From Marinobacter sp. (GTDB taxonomy: Bacteria; Pseudomonadota; Gammaproteobacteria; Pseudomonadales; Oleiphilaceae): a stretch of 44,682 nucleotides of DNA. This document shows positions 7,938 through 16,244 of this stretch, piece by piece. The stretch is taken from contig NZ_JACUUB010000017.1 of NCBI RefSeq assembly GCF_014859525.1, positions 1 through 44,682 of the forward strand, read 5' to 3'. The notes under the pieces were generated by a model. The model had not been told where the DNA came from, did no database searches, and saw only the letters and a list, made by a program, of their open reading frames with translations. The position numbers and the translations under genes are program-made. How positions within the stretch are numbered: position 1 is the first letter of the stretch; the number at the start of each line of letters is the position of its first letter.

Positions 7938-8642
7938 ATGGTTAACTGGTCGACGCTCGATACCGTGTTCCTGGATATGGATGGAACGCTGCTGGACCTG
8001 CACTTTGATTCGCACTTTTGGCTGGAGCACCTGCCAAAGCGGTATGCCGAGCAAAACAACCTGCCCCCGGAACAGGCCAGAGAAACCCTTGTAACCATGA
8101 TCATGGCCGAACGGGGATCATTGAACTGGTACTGCACAGACTACTGGAGTGATCGGCTTTGTGTGGACATCAACCGGCTTAAAGCCGAAGTCAGTGACCG
8201 GATCGGTTACCGCCCGCACGCGCCAGATTTTCTTGCCTCGTTGCGTCAGTCTGGCCTTCGCTCGATTATTGTCACCAACTGCCATCCGGATCCACTCGCC
8301 TTGAAGCTTAGCCTGACCGGCCTCGACAAACACGTAGATGCGATCATCTCCAGTCACGAGTTGGGCAAACCCAAAGAAGACCCTCACTTCTGGCAGGATC
8401 TCGGCCGCCGAATTCCTTACCGCAGGGAAAACACCCTGATGGTGGATGACAGCTTTCCAGTGCTAGAGAGTGCCCGGCACGCCGGAATCGGCCAATGCCT
8501 GGCCATCCTCGAACCAGACAGCAAGCAAGCACCCTCACCCCAACACCCCTTCATCCCTGGCATCCACCATTTTGATGAGGTATTACCGGACCTGCAGCTG
8601 CAGCAATCTCTGCCATCAAGACGGCAGGGCGGTTATAATTGA
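7938..8642 (+). CDS. yrfG: HAD-family nucleotidase (YrfG-like GMP/IMP phosphatase)
   Basis: Haloacid dehalogenase-superfamily phosphohydrolase; E. coli YrfG dephosphorylates purine nucleoside monophosphates. Motif I is DMDGT with nucleophile Asp13 and acid/base Asp15. Motif II contains VTNCHP (about 112-117), the motif III lysine is in GKPKEDP (about 143-149) and motif IV is VDDS (about 168-171). The phrase LNWYCTDYW matches the YrfG group closely. Its place before hslR-hslO-pckA mirrors the yrfG neighbourhood of E. coli. The ATG at 7938 follows the terminator T-run with no Shine-Dalgarno sequence; the frame is closed by a stop at 7911, so a longer start is impossible except for a CTG. Confidence 0.88.
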   Translation: MVNWSTLDTVFLDMDGTLLDLHFDSHFWLEHLPKRYAEQNNLPPEQARETLVTMIMAERGSLNWYCTDYWSDRLCVDINRLKAEVSDRIGYRPHAPDFLASLRQSGLRSIIVTNCHPDPLALKLSLTGLDKHVDAIISSHELGKPKEDPHFWQDLGRRIPYRRENTLMVDDSFPVLESARHAGIGQCLAILEPDSKQAPSPQHPFIPGIHHFDEVLPDLQLQQSLPSRRQGGYN

Positions 8643-8678
8643 GATCAGTCAGGCAGCAGGCCCATCAGGTGAGGAGAT

Positions 8679-9086
8679 ATGGCGGTAACTAACGCTGACG
8701 AACACAAGATTCGGCTCGACAAGTGGCTTTGGGCAGCCCGCTTCTATAAAACCCGCGGCCTGGCCAAAGAGGCGATAGAGGGCGGCAAGGTTCACTACAA
8801 TAGCCAGCGCGCCAAGCCAGGCAAAATGGTAGAAACCGGTGCCACAGTTACTCTGCGCCTGGGCTGGCAGGAAAAAATCGTTATAGTGGACGAAATCAGC
8901 GACCGCCGTCGGGGCGCCCCTGAGGCCCAAAAGCTCTATCACGAAACCGAAGACAGCGTAAAAAAACGTGAAGATCTCGCCTGGCAGCGCAAAACCATGC
9001 AAACCGCTCAGTTGCCACCGGCACGACGACCAAGCAAGAAAGATCGCCGCACTATTCAAAAGTTCCGGGATCAGAACGGCCTGTAA
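8679..9086 (+). CDS. hslR: Heat-shock protein 15, ribosome-associated S4-domain protein
   Basis: RNA-binding protein that, in E. coli, binds dissociated 50S subunits carrying a blocked nascent chain and aids their recycling. It has 135 residues. The S4 domain covers about 10-70 (IRLDKWLWAARFYKTR, then the GGKVHYN turn), followed by a basic, lysine/arginine-rich C-terminal tail. GAGGAG lies immediately before the ATG. It lies 36 nt after the nucleotidase and 100 nt before hslO, so the three are probably co-transcribed. Confidence 0.94.
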   Translation: MAVTNADEHKIRLDKWLWAARFYKTRGLAKEAIEGGKVHYNSQRAKPGKMVETGATVTLRLGWQEKIVIVDEISDRRRGAPEAQKLYHETEDSVKKREDLAWQRKTMQTAQLPPARRPSKKDRRTIQKFRDQNGL

Positions 9087-9186
9087 AAGCAGACCCAACA
9101 GACTCTCGTCATGCCCAACACCCGCCCCGCTACTGACCATGCCCGGGCACTCACCACTCAATTGACAGACAGCTTCAGGAGACACC

Positions 9187-10041
9187 ATGGCATCCCGAGA
9201 TCAATTCCAACGTTTTATCTTTGAGCACAGTCAGGTGCGGGGCGCCTGGGTTCAGCTTGGCGACAGTTATCGAGACATCGCCACCCAGGCACCTTACCCG
9301 GAATCGATCCAACGCCTGCTGGGTGAATCCCTGGTCGCCAGTGTTTTGATGAGCAGCAGCCTCAAGTTCAAGGGCACCCTGTCACTGCAGGCGGCCGGTG
9401 AAGGCGCTTTGCGCACCCTGATGGCAGAATGCAGCCACGACCGCCACATTCGCGGACTGGCCCGCCACGATAGTGAGGCGGTCACCGGCGAAACCCTGAA
9501 TGGCCTCCTTGGCAAGGGTCGTATGGCCATCACTATTACGCCGGACCAGGGCCAACGCTATCAAGGTGTGGTCCCCCGGGAGGCAGACACCCTGAGCGGC
9601 TGCCTGGAGGAATACTTTGAGCGCTCCGAACAAATCGCCACCAGCCTGTTCCTGTTTGCCAACGAAGACACGGCTGCCGGCCTGATGCTACAGCGCTTGC
9701 CCGGCCACACCGAAGAAGACGACGATTTATGGAACCGGGTCAACCATCTGGCCCGCACCGTAGAGGCCGACGAGTTGCTGACCCTTGAAAGCGAAACCCT
9801 TTTGCACCGGCTGTTCAATGAGGAAACCGTGCGCCTGTTCGACGCCGAGCCAGTTGCCTTCCGGTGCAGCTGCTCCAGGGAGCGCACGCTGGCCGCATTG
9901 GAAGCCATCGGCAAAGATGAGTGCTACAGTATTCTTGACGAACAGGGCAATATCAATATGGACTGCCAGTTTTGCCATGCAAACTATCGCTTCGATAGAA
10001 ATGACATTGACCACCTTTTCACCGGTCATACGTTACACTGA
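9187..10041 (+). CDS. hslO: Redox-regulated chaperone Hsp33
   Basis: Cytoplasmic holdase activated when oxidation releases zinc and forms disulfides. The 284-residue protein has the usual N-terminal core. Its C-terminal redox switch has zinc ligands Cys227 and Cys229 (CxC) and Cys260 and Cys263 (CxxC). All four are present, so the sensor should work. AGGAGA before the ATG supports the start. It follows hslR as in E. coli. A 19-bp perfect palindrome straddles its stop codon. Confidence 0.96.
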   Translation: MASRDQFQRFIFEHSQVRGAWVQLGDSYRDIATQAPYPESIQRLLGESLVASVLMSSSLKFKGTLSLQAAGEGALRTLMAECSHDRHIRGLARHDSEAVTGETLNGLLGKGRMAITITPDQGQRYQGVVPREADTLSGCLEEYFERSEQIATSLFLFANEDTAAGLMLQRLPGHTEEDDDLWNRVNHLARTVEADELLTLESETLLHRLFNEETVRLFDAEPVAFRCSCSRERTLAALEAIGKDECYSILDEQGNINMDCQFCHANYRFDRNDIDHLFTGHTLH

Positions 10042-10055
10042 ACAGCCTGTTCAGT
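10037..10055. promoter_or_regulatory. 19-bp perfect palindrome over the hslO stop, upstream of pckA
   Basis: ACTGAACAG-C-CTGTTCAGT, centred at 10046. The one-base centre makes a DNA-protein operator more likely than an RNA hairpin. It lies about 60 bp before a -10-like CATAAT (10116-10121) in front of pckA. The binding protein is unknown. Confidence 0.4.
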
Positions 10056-10115
10056 TGCCTGGAAGCCTGATTTGGCGCGGCTTTCAGCGCAGTCGTTTTT
10101 TATTGGCGCGTCTGG

Positions 10116-10121
10116 CATAAT
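10116..10121 (+). promoter_or_regulatory. Possible -10 element of pckA
   Basis: CATAAT matches five of six consensus bases and is preceded by TGG. No good -35 hexamer is visible 16-18 nt upstream, so a regulated promoter is possible. It would give a leader of about 85 nt before the pckA GTG. Confidence 0.3.
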
Positions 10122-10214
10122 AGCGCGCCTGAATTGACCCGATTGTTCAGAATTCCGCCAATTTCCCAGGGGCGGCCTGAGCAGTTACGAAGACATCCCG
10201 AGGGCGAGGTCGAA

Positions 10215-11750
10215 GTGAGCAACACTTATAGTGATCTGAGTACAGCAAAACTGGTTGAAATGGCGTTGGCCAGGAACGAAGGGCAGCTGGCAGACAACGG
10301 CTCTCTGGTGGTCACCACCGGCGAACGCACCGGCCGGTCCCCCATGGACCGCTTTATTGTCGAGGAGCCCAGCACCGCTGACGACATCCAGTGGGGCCCC
10401 ATCAACCGCCCGTTTGACGCCGACAAGTTCGACGCACTCTGGGATCGTGTTGAAGCTTACATTGCTGAAAAAGACAGTTTTGTCTCCCACGTACACGTCG
10501 GGTCCGATCCCGAGCACTACCTGCCGGTGAAGATGACCACAGAAACGGCCTGGCAGAACCTGTTTGGTCGCAATCTGTTTATTCGCCCCGAATCCTATAA
10601 CTCGGCAGATAAGCAAGAATGGCAGGTGCTTAATGCCGCCAATTTCGAGTGTGTACCCGAGCGAGACGGCACCAACTCCAACGGCTGCGTTATCATCAAC
10701 TTTGCCAAACGCAAAGTCTTGCTGGCCGGCATGCACTACGCCGGCGAAATGAAAAAGGCCATGTTCTCCGTACAGAACTTCCTGCTGCCCGAGAAAGACG
10801 TACTGCCGATGCACTGCTCTGCAAACGTCAGCGAGACCGGCGAAACCTGCCTGTTTTTCGGGCTGTCCGGCACTGGCAAGACCACCCTGTCTGCCGACCC
10901 CCATCGTTTCCTGATTGGTGACGACGAGCATGGTTGGGGACCGGGCACGGTGTTCAACATTGAAGGCGGCTGCTACGCCAAGTGCATCGACCTGAGCAAG
11001 AAGAACGAGCCGATCATCTGGGACGCCATTCGCTTTGGTGCCATTGTTGAAAACGTGATGATCGATTCGGAAACCCGTGAGCCCGATTACACCGACGTTT
11101 CCCTGACCGAGAACTCCCGCTGCGCCTACCCGCTGGAGCACGTTGAGAAGCGCGTTCTGGAAAATCGCGCCGGTGAGCCTTCGCACATTATCTTCCTGAC
11201 TTGCGACATGACCGGCGTGTTGCCACCGGTCTCCATCCTGAGCCGTGAAGCCGCTGCGTACCACTTTCTGAGCGGTTACACGGCGTTGGTGGGCTCTACC
11301 GAGATGGGGTCTTCGTCCAAGCTGAAGTCTACTTTCTCCACCTGCTTTGGTGCGCCATTCTTCCCACGCCCGGCCGGCGTTTACGCCGAGCTGCTGATGA
11401 AGCGCATGGATGAGTTCGGCAGCAAGGTCTTCCTGGTCAACACAGGCTGGACCGGCGGTCCTTACGGTGAAGGCCAACGCTTCAGCATTCCGACGACCCG
11501 CGCCATTATCGCAGCCATTCAGAACGGTGACCTGGATGACGTAGAAACCGAACATCTCGATGCCCTGAACCTGAGCGTGCCCAAGCACATTCCGGGAGTG
11601 GACAACGGGCTGCTGAATCCACGCAACACCTGGACCAGCCCGGAATACTACGACGGCAAAGCCGAAGAGCTGATCAGCCAGTTCGTAGAGAACTTCAAGA
11701 AGTTTGACGTGGCAGACGCCATCGTTGCAGCCGGCCCAAAACTCAACTGA
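10215..11750 (+). CDS. pckA: Phosphoenolpyruvate carboxykinase (ATP)
   Basis: Converts oxaloacetate and ATP to phosphoenolpyruvate, CO2 and ADP, the first committed step of gluconeogenesis. From the GTG at 10215 the protein has 511 residues, the normal size. It has the substrate loop RTGRSP at 38-43, P-loop GLSGTGKTT at 216-224 and the metal-binding IGDDEHGW at 234-241. The GTG (MSNTYSDLS) is chosen because family members start at this point and GAGG lies 5 nt upstream; an open frame back to a TTG at 10134 adds 27 unrelated residues. A strong terminator follows. Growth of a marine bacterium on organic acids fits this enzyme. Confidence 0.96.
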   Translation: MSNTYSDLSTAKLVEMALARNEGQLADNGSLVVTTGERTGRSPMDRFIVEEPSTADDIQWGPINRPFDADKFDALWDRVEAYIAEKDSFVSHVHVGSDPEHYLPVKMTTETAWQNLFGRNLFIRPESYNSADKQEWQVLNAANFECVPERDGTNSNGCVIINFAKRKVLLAGMHYAGEMKKAMFSVQNFLLPEKDVLPMHCSANVSETGETCLFFGLSGTGKTTLSADPHRFLIGDDEHGWGPGTVFNIEGGCYAKCIDLSKKNEPIIWDAIRFGAIVENVMIDSETREPDYTDVSLTENSRCAYPLEHVEKRVLENRAGEPSHIIFLTCDMTGVLPPVSILSREAAAYHFLSGYTALVGSTEMGSSSKLKSTFSTCFGAPFFPRPAGVYAELLMKRMDEFGSKVFLVNTGWTGGPYGEGQRFSIPTTRAIIAAIQNGDLDDVETEHLDALNLSVPKHIPGVDNGLLNPRNTWTSPEYYDGKAEELISQFVENFKKFDVADAIVAAGPKLN

Positions 11751-11762
11751 GTTAACCGGAAT

Positions 11763-11799
11763 AAAAAAAAGCGCCCTGCGATAGCACGGCGCTTTTTTT
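11763..11799. terminator. Bidirectional terminator after pckA
   Basis: Stem GCGCC (11771-11775) pairs with GGCGC (11788-11792), plus an inner TGC/GCA pairing around a GATA loop. It is flanked by eight A residues on the left and seven T residues on the right. It can therefore serve both pckA and the minus-strand TRAP permease gene that ends at 11820. Confidence 0.85.
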
Positions 11800-11819
11800 G
11801 TGAACGCAGTCAATCCATC

Positions 11820-13352
11820 TCAGGTCGCGTAGAACAAGAGGGGCACGAAAGCCACCAGCAACAGCGAAATACCCATGGCGATCAACGGCATGATAATCCG
11901 CTCATAACGCTGATAGAAGGTGCCGCCTTCCTGCTGCGCAGCCAGTACCTCAGACTCTCCCACTACCTGCCGGGTGAGCAAGTGGTTCAGGGCCACCGGT
12001 GGGCTCAGATAGCCGAGCTCAAAGGCAACCAGTGTGACCATCCAAAAATGAATGGGATGAATACCGCTGGCGTAGGCAATGGTCGCCACGGTCGCCGTTA
12101 CCAGTATCACCGCACCAAAAGCGTCCATTATCATGCCCAGAATCACCAGAATCACCACCATCAGCAACATCGCCGACCAGGCACTGTCAAACGCCTGAGG
12201 GAACGCCTCCATAATGTGGGAGCGCTCAATCACACCACCAATACTGACTGACAATCCCAGCAACAGCAGCAGGGCACCGATTTCGGCCGTGGTATCGTTG
12301 GTTGCGCTCCGAATACTGCGCTCCAGGCCCTGATGTTGAACCTCACTGGTCGCTCTACCCCGCCGAGATTTCAGGCTGACGTGTTCATACACCAGGATTG
12401 CCAGCATCATCACCGGCAGCAGTCGTGGCGCAGAGAACTCGTCCATCTTCACGTCAAGCGCGAAGCGATACAGCAGCACCACACCCACCATCACCAGGGC
12501 ATAGGGCAGCAGCGGCCAAAGCGCCTTAACCGAAGCCGGAAACGCCTCAGCCGTTGGGGCCAGGTTAAACGCGCCCTGTCGGTTAACTGACATGGCCACC
12601 ACGCCAAACATGGTGGCCGTCAAGACAAACACCCAGATACCCCAACCGAATAGCTCATCGGTCGTCACCTCCCGGTTCAGGTATGCAATCACCACCACCA
12701 GCAGACAGGGTCGCAACACCACACCGAGAGAGCCAGACATTGCCGTTGCCGCGAGCGCCAGATGGCGGCGAGCACCGGCCGCACGTAACTCACTGTAAAT
12801 AACAGCGCCCACCGCAATCACAAAGATACCCGAGGCACCGGTATAGGCCGTCGGCACCGCCAGGAACGCCTGACCCAGACGGCCGCCTTGCGCAAGGTGT
12901 TCAGGGGCCCGGAACAGCCGGTACAGACTGGCAAGCGTGAGGCAGGCAAAACCGATCACCCAGAAGTTATGGAGCAACAATTCTTCGGCAGAGATTGAAG
13001 CGGTGCTGCCCATACTGGATTGCCGAAAGATTGCACTGGATCCCAATAGCATGGCATTGGCAACGGTCTGCAATGTATGGGAAACGGTGTAATCAAGGCG
13101 GGTTTCCATCGACCGCATGGGGGCATGATGGCGGGTCAGAGTGGCGGTGATCGCACACAACATCACCAGAATCGCCAGAAGATAGCGCTGTGCGGAGAGC
13201 CCGAAGGCAATCAGATCAGCCACAAACAGTTCGACGGCCCGGTAGGCTTTTACACCCGGCGTCAGCTTACCCTGAACCTCGTCAAAGTTGGCGTGGTCTG
13301 ACTGACATTCCAGCACCGAGCGCTCAATGGCCCGCCGAAAGGTACAAGACAA
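11820..13352 (-). CDS. TRAP transporter large permease, apparently truncated and internally deleted
   Basis: Membrane protein of the tripartite ATP-independent periplasmic (TRAP) type. Residues 34-150 resemble the small-permease-like region of large fused TRAP permeases. From residue 168 (TAYTGASGIFVIAVGA) to the end it matches the second part of the DctM domain, including AMSGSLGVVLRPCLL and ELGYLSPPVALN. The first part of DctM, about 100 residues with several membrane spans, should lie before TAYTGASG but is absent: VP runs straight into TAYTG. The N-terminal first span and loop also appear missing, and the start is an unconvincing TTG inside the preceding lipoprotein gene. No DctP-type binding protein gene is adjacent. 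I infer a decaying gene; identity as TRAP permease is firm, the deletions rest on family memory. Confidence 0.7.
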   Translation of the reverse strand: MSCTFRRAIERSVLECQSDHANFDEVQGKLTPGVKAYRAVELFVADLIAFGLSAQRYLLAILVMLCAITATLTRHHAPMRSMETRLDYTVSHTLQTVANAMLLGSSAIFRQSSMGSTASISAEELLLHNFWVIGFACLTLASLYRLFRAPEHLAQGGRLGQAFLAVPTAYTGASGIFVIAVGAVIYSELRAAGARRHLALAATAMSGSLGVVLRPCLLVVVIAYLNREVTTDELFGWGIWVFVLTATMFGVVAMSVNRQGAFNLAPTAEAFPASVKALWPLLPYALVMVGVVLLYRFALDVKMDEFSAPRLLPVMMLAILVYEHVSLKSRRGRATSEVQHQGLERSIRSATNDTTAEIGALLLLLGLSVSIGGVIERSHIMEAFPQAFDSAWSAMLLMVVILVILGMIMDAFGAVILVTATVATIAYASGIHPIHFWMVTLVAFELGYLSPPVALNHLLTRQVVGESEVLAAQQEGGTFYQRYERIIMPLIAMGISLLLVAFVPLLFYAT

Positions 13353-13617
13353 CGGCGAGTTGGTCCGGCTCGCTGGTTACCCGGCCAAAAGACATCAGCA
13401 GAGGCGCGGTGGCTTCGCTCATGGAACAACCCATGGCCAGATCGTCTGATTGCATCAGGTAAGGCACGGTGTGGTTCCGGGAAAACCCTTTCATCACATC
13501 ACCGGTGGTTTTGTAAACCATGTTATTGACCACACTACAACCGCCAAGGACCAGACTGGCGCCAATGACGACCATCGCGGAACGGAATCGGGACACGGTT
13601 TTCCGGAATTCTTGCAT
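13324..13617 (-). pseudogene. Truncated lipoprotein of a TRAP-type locus
   Basis: 97 codons. A lipoprotein signal peptide is visible (basic start, hydrophobic core, lipobox LGGC with Cys27). The mature part includes QSDDLAMGCSMSEATAPLL and PDQLAVVLYLSAG, then ends abruptly with His-stop. I recall longer homologues, about 300 residues, that continue past this point. At the stop the sequence passes, in another frame, into permease coding sequence, as if a deletion had joined the two genes. Function unknown; probably non-functional. Confidence 0.55.
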
Positions 13618-13888
13618 AGCATCAACACCCTTTTATTTTTGTGTGTCGTTCAAAAACCAGGAACCTCAGGTAACGACCAGCCGTTTGTTACATCCTGTAA
13701 CCGGCCCGGCATTGTCGCCAAGTCAGGCCCGGGTTAATGAGACAAGCCCCGCAATTGGCGCCACCAGGCACACATCGTTACTGAACTGGATTTGCACATT
13801 CGCAGCAAAGCCACTATAGATTGCATCAGCCGCAAGCCGAGGCGCGCGGCCAACCACAACAATCAAAATGAATAGACAGGAGTATCCG

Positions 13889-14161
13889 ATGCGCAAACCA
13901 GAGCTCGCCGCTGCCATCGCCGACCAAACCGGCCTGACCCGAGACAAAGCCAGCGAGGTGATTAGCGCCGTAACCGACCAGATATCCGCAGCAGCGGCCA
14001 GAGGCGAAGACACCACTCTGATCGGGTTCGGTACGTTCAATATCCGTGCCCGGGAAGCTCGCACCGGTCGCAATCCACAGACCGGTGCCACCATTCAGAT
14101 TCCGGCCAGCAAAACCGTTGGTTTCAAAGCCGGCAAGTCGCTCAAAGACGCCATTCGCTGA
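13889..14161 (+). CDS. HU-family nucleoid DNA-binding protein
   Basis: 90-residue histone-like protein that bends and compacts DNA. The N-terminal helices (RKPELAAAIADQTG) are followed by the core signature GFGTFNIRAREARTGRNP (about 46-63) and the beta-arm with the intercalating proline region (TIQIPASK), ending in VGFKAGKSLKDAIR. The ATG at 13889 has AGGAG about 7 nt upstream; an in-frame ATG seven codons earlier lacks one. It looks intact although it lies between damaged TRAP-type genes on the other strand. Whether it is the HU-alpha or HU-beta type, or a paralogue, cannot be decided here. Confidence 0.92.
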   Translation: MRKPELAAAIADQTGLTRDKASEVISAVTDQISAAAARGEDTTLIGFGTFNIRAREARTGRNPQTGATIQIPASKTVGFKAGKSLKDAIR

Positions 14162-14168
14162 TCAGATC

Positions 14169-14188
14169 AGCCCGCTTTACGGCGGGCT
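14169..14188 (+). terminator. Possible terminator after the HU gene
   Basis: AGCCCGC (14169-14175) pairs with GCGGGCT (14182-14188) around a 6-nt loop, 7 nt past the HU stop. No T-run follows, so this is a weak candidate. Confidence 0.5.
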
Positions 14189-14216
14189 ACTTCACTCTGC
14201 TCCGCAAATTCCTGCT

Positions 14217-14801
14217 TCAGGACGCGCACTCTGAACGGGCACCATCTACCCGGCAACGGATCGCCCGCATAAGTTTGATCGCACGCTCGTCAAAAACATC
14301 ATCTTCCAGTAGTGACATTCTCACTTGCCGCAGCATCCGATCGTACTCATCTACGTCTTCCTGAGGTGGGTGCATCCACACATGCTCCGGAATGCCTTGC
14401 TCTGCTTCGGCAATAATGTCGTAGGCCTGATCAACGCTACCGTTATTAAACTTGCCGGCGAAATTTGCGGAGTTGGACCCGACGACTGAAGCACCCACAT
14501 GCCGAACCAGGCGAACCGACGCATTGTCGTAATCCAGTGTGGCAATGCGTTTGCCCTGGAGCTTTTGAACGGAATCAATGCTTCGATCCCGGGTATGCAG
14601 ATAAATAGCACCAGCCGGGAAGACACCGGCCACCTCGTAGGGGCCCTCTATCAGAAATTGGCGTGCCTGGGGCTGGCTCAATGCGTTGTACAGCAGCCGC
14701 ATTTCTTGCTCGCCGGGCACTGCGCCCATCGCTTCGAGGCTGCCGGTAAACTTGTTGAATTCACGGGCACGGCTGGCCGCCGGCCAATATTCGTCGTCCA
14801 T
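14217..14801 (-). pseudogene. Remnant of a TRAP-associated putative solute-binding protein
   Basis: 194 codons from an ATG with no ribosome site. Segments such as SRAREFNKFTGSLEAMG, GPYEVAGVFPAGAIYLHTRD, ATLDYDN, NFAGKFNNGSVD and the C-terminal MLRQVRMSLLEDDVFDERA with RCRVDGARSEC resemble a family of periplasmic putative solute-binding proteins that I recall as about 320-340 residues. Two parts seem missing: the N-terminus (signal peptide plus about 80 residues) and an internal block between GKFNNGSVD and QAYDIIAEA, joined in frame. No signal peptide is present, so it cannot be exported as it stands. Upstream in-frame sequence ends at a stop at 14841-14843. Confidence 0.6.
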
Positions 14802-14939
14802 AGAGCGACCATAAGTGGCCGCGCCATAGAATACGTTGGCTCAAGCGCCTCTCATCAAGGCCTTTTCAGCAATATCGGGATAAACTGTGATGGTGTCGAC
14901 AGAGGCTGGGCAACCTCTGCCGCATTTGAGGTGAGGCGG

Positions 14940-16244
14940 TCAGTGCATCGCGGACCAGGCAACCCGACCGTCCACCAGTGTCAACTTCATCTCGCCGGGC
15001 AGCGCAATGCCCACCAGGGGCGCGTGAATGCCCGCTGACATCAACGTTCGGGTAGATGGCGTCCAGCGACCATCGGGATTAAAGACGCAGAGGTCGGCTG
15101 GAGCACCCACCGCCAGCTGCGCCGAACGGTTCAATACCCCGGCCGGACCACGAGTGAGCGCCCCCAACAGGCAGGGAAGACTCAGTTCGCCCGCAGCAAC
15201 CAATTGCAATCCGAGCGATAGAACGCTCTCAATGCTGGAGAGGCCCGGTTCGGTGGCCGGTAATGGCGCCTGTTTGGCGGCGCTATCATGGGGCTGATGC
15301 TGGCTCACAATCGCATCGATCACGCCATCACGGACGCCCGCCAGCAGGGCGCGGCGGTCGGCTTCAGAGCGCAATGGCGGGCGTACATGGAAGCGGCTAT
15401 CAAAGCTCGCCAGCGAGGTTTCGGTAAACACCAGCTGATGCATCGCCACATCGGCCGTTACCTGAATACCTCTCTTGCGGGCGTCCACAAGCATCTCCAC
15501 ACTGCGAGCACAAGACACCTGGCTCAGATGCAGGCGAACACCGGTTTCTTCGGCTAGCAACAGCATTTCCATCACCGCTGCAGTTTCAGCCACCTCTGGA
15601 ATACCCAACAAACCCAAACGCGTAGCGATCTGACCATCATGGGCATAGCCGTCTGCCGCCAGCGCCTGATTTTCGGGGCTGAACATCACGGTCAATCCAA
15701 AAGTCTGAGCGTAAGCCATGCAGCGACGAAGAATACGGGCATTACGAACACCCCGGGAGCCATTACCAACAGCGACGCAACCGGCGTTCTTCAGGCCCTC
15801 CATGTCGCTCAGCAGTTCGCCCTCGAGGCCGCGGGTGATGGCGCCAATCGGTAACACCTTGACCACACCGCGCGAGGCTGCGCCCTCGCGGATCAAATGG
15901 GTGACGGCCCCGGAGTCGTTCACCGGCGAGGTTTCAGGGCTGGCGCATACGGTGGTGAAGCCGCCATGGGCAGCCGCCCGTGTTTCAGAGGCAATGTTGC
16001 CTTTCTGTCCATTACCCGGCTCGCGCAAATTGCAGCACAGATCAACAAATCCAGGCGCTATGACACAACCCTCGGCATCAAACTCCCGATCAACCCCAAC
16101 ATCCAGCGCAGAGGCCCCTATTGCGGCTATTTTTCCATCACGGATCAACAGGCCAGGGTTGGTTATGGGCTCCCCAACGCCATCAAACAGAGTGCCACCG
16201 GTAATCTTCAGACTGGCGCTGTCGTGTTGCTGACTTCCACTCAT
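14940..16244 (-). CDS. pyrC': Dihydroorotase-like, catalytically inactive subunit of aspartate transcarbamoylase (PyrC')
   Basis: Member of the dihydroorotase family (434 aa) that in Pseudomonas-type bacteria lacks dihydroorotase activity and serves as structural partner of the aspartate transcarbamoylase dodecamer. The usual metal-binding D-x-H-x-H-LREPG motif reads [10 protein letters not shown] at 68-77: both zinc histidines are replaced (by Cys70 and Asn72). The rest of the barrel is kept, with the C-terminal CVFNPDGRW and DGRVAWS typical of the family. It overlaps pyrB by 4 nt (ATGA), so the two subunits are translationally coupled. A real pyrC must be elsewhere. A weak 6-bp hairpin at 14900-14919 may end the operon. 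Confidence 0.9.
   Translation of the reverse strand: MSGSQQHDSASLKITGGTLFDGVGEPITNPGLLIRDGKIAAIGASALDVGVDREFDAEGCVIAPGFVDLCCNLREPGNGQKGNIASETRAAAHGGFTTVCASPETSPVNDSGAVTHLIREGAASRGVVKVLPIGAITRGLEGELLSDMEGLKNAGCVAVGNGSRGVRNARILRRCMAYAQTFGLTVMFSPENQALAADGYAHDGQIATRLGLLGIPEVAETAAVMEMLLLAEETGVRLHLSQVSCARSVEMLVDARKRGIQVTADVAMHQLVFTETSLASFDSRFHVRPPLRSEADRRALLAGVRDGVIDAIVSQHQPHDSAAKQAPLPATEPGLSSIESVLSLGLQLVAAGELSLPCLLGALTRGPAGVLNRSAQLAVGAPADLCVFNPDGRWTPSTRTLMSAGIHAPLVGIALPGEMKLTLVDGRVAWSAMH

Noticed and set aside
10037-10055. LexA box
   Set aside because: The order is ACAG-N-CTGT, the reverse of the CTGT-N8-ACAG LexA consensus.
10185-11813. A 542-codon open frame on the minus strand opposite pckA
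   Set aside because: It mirrors the pckA coding strand; the protein resembles no family and pckA is unmistakable.
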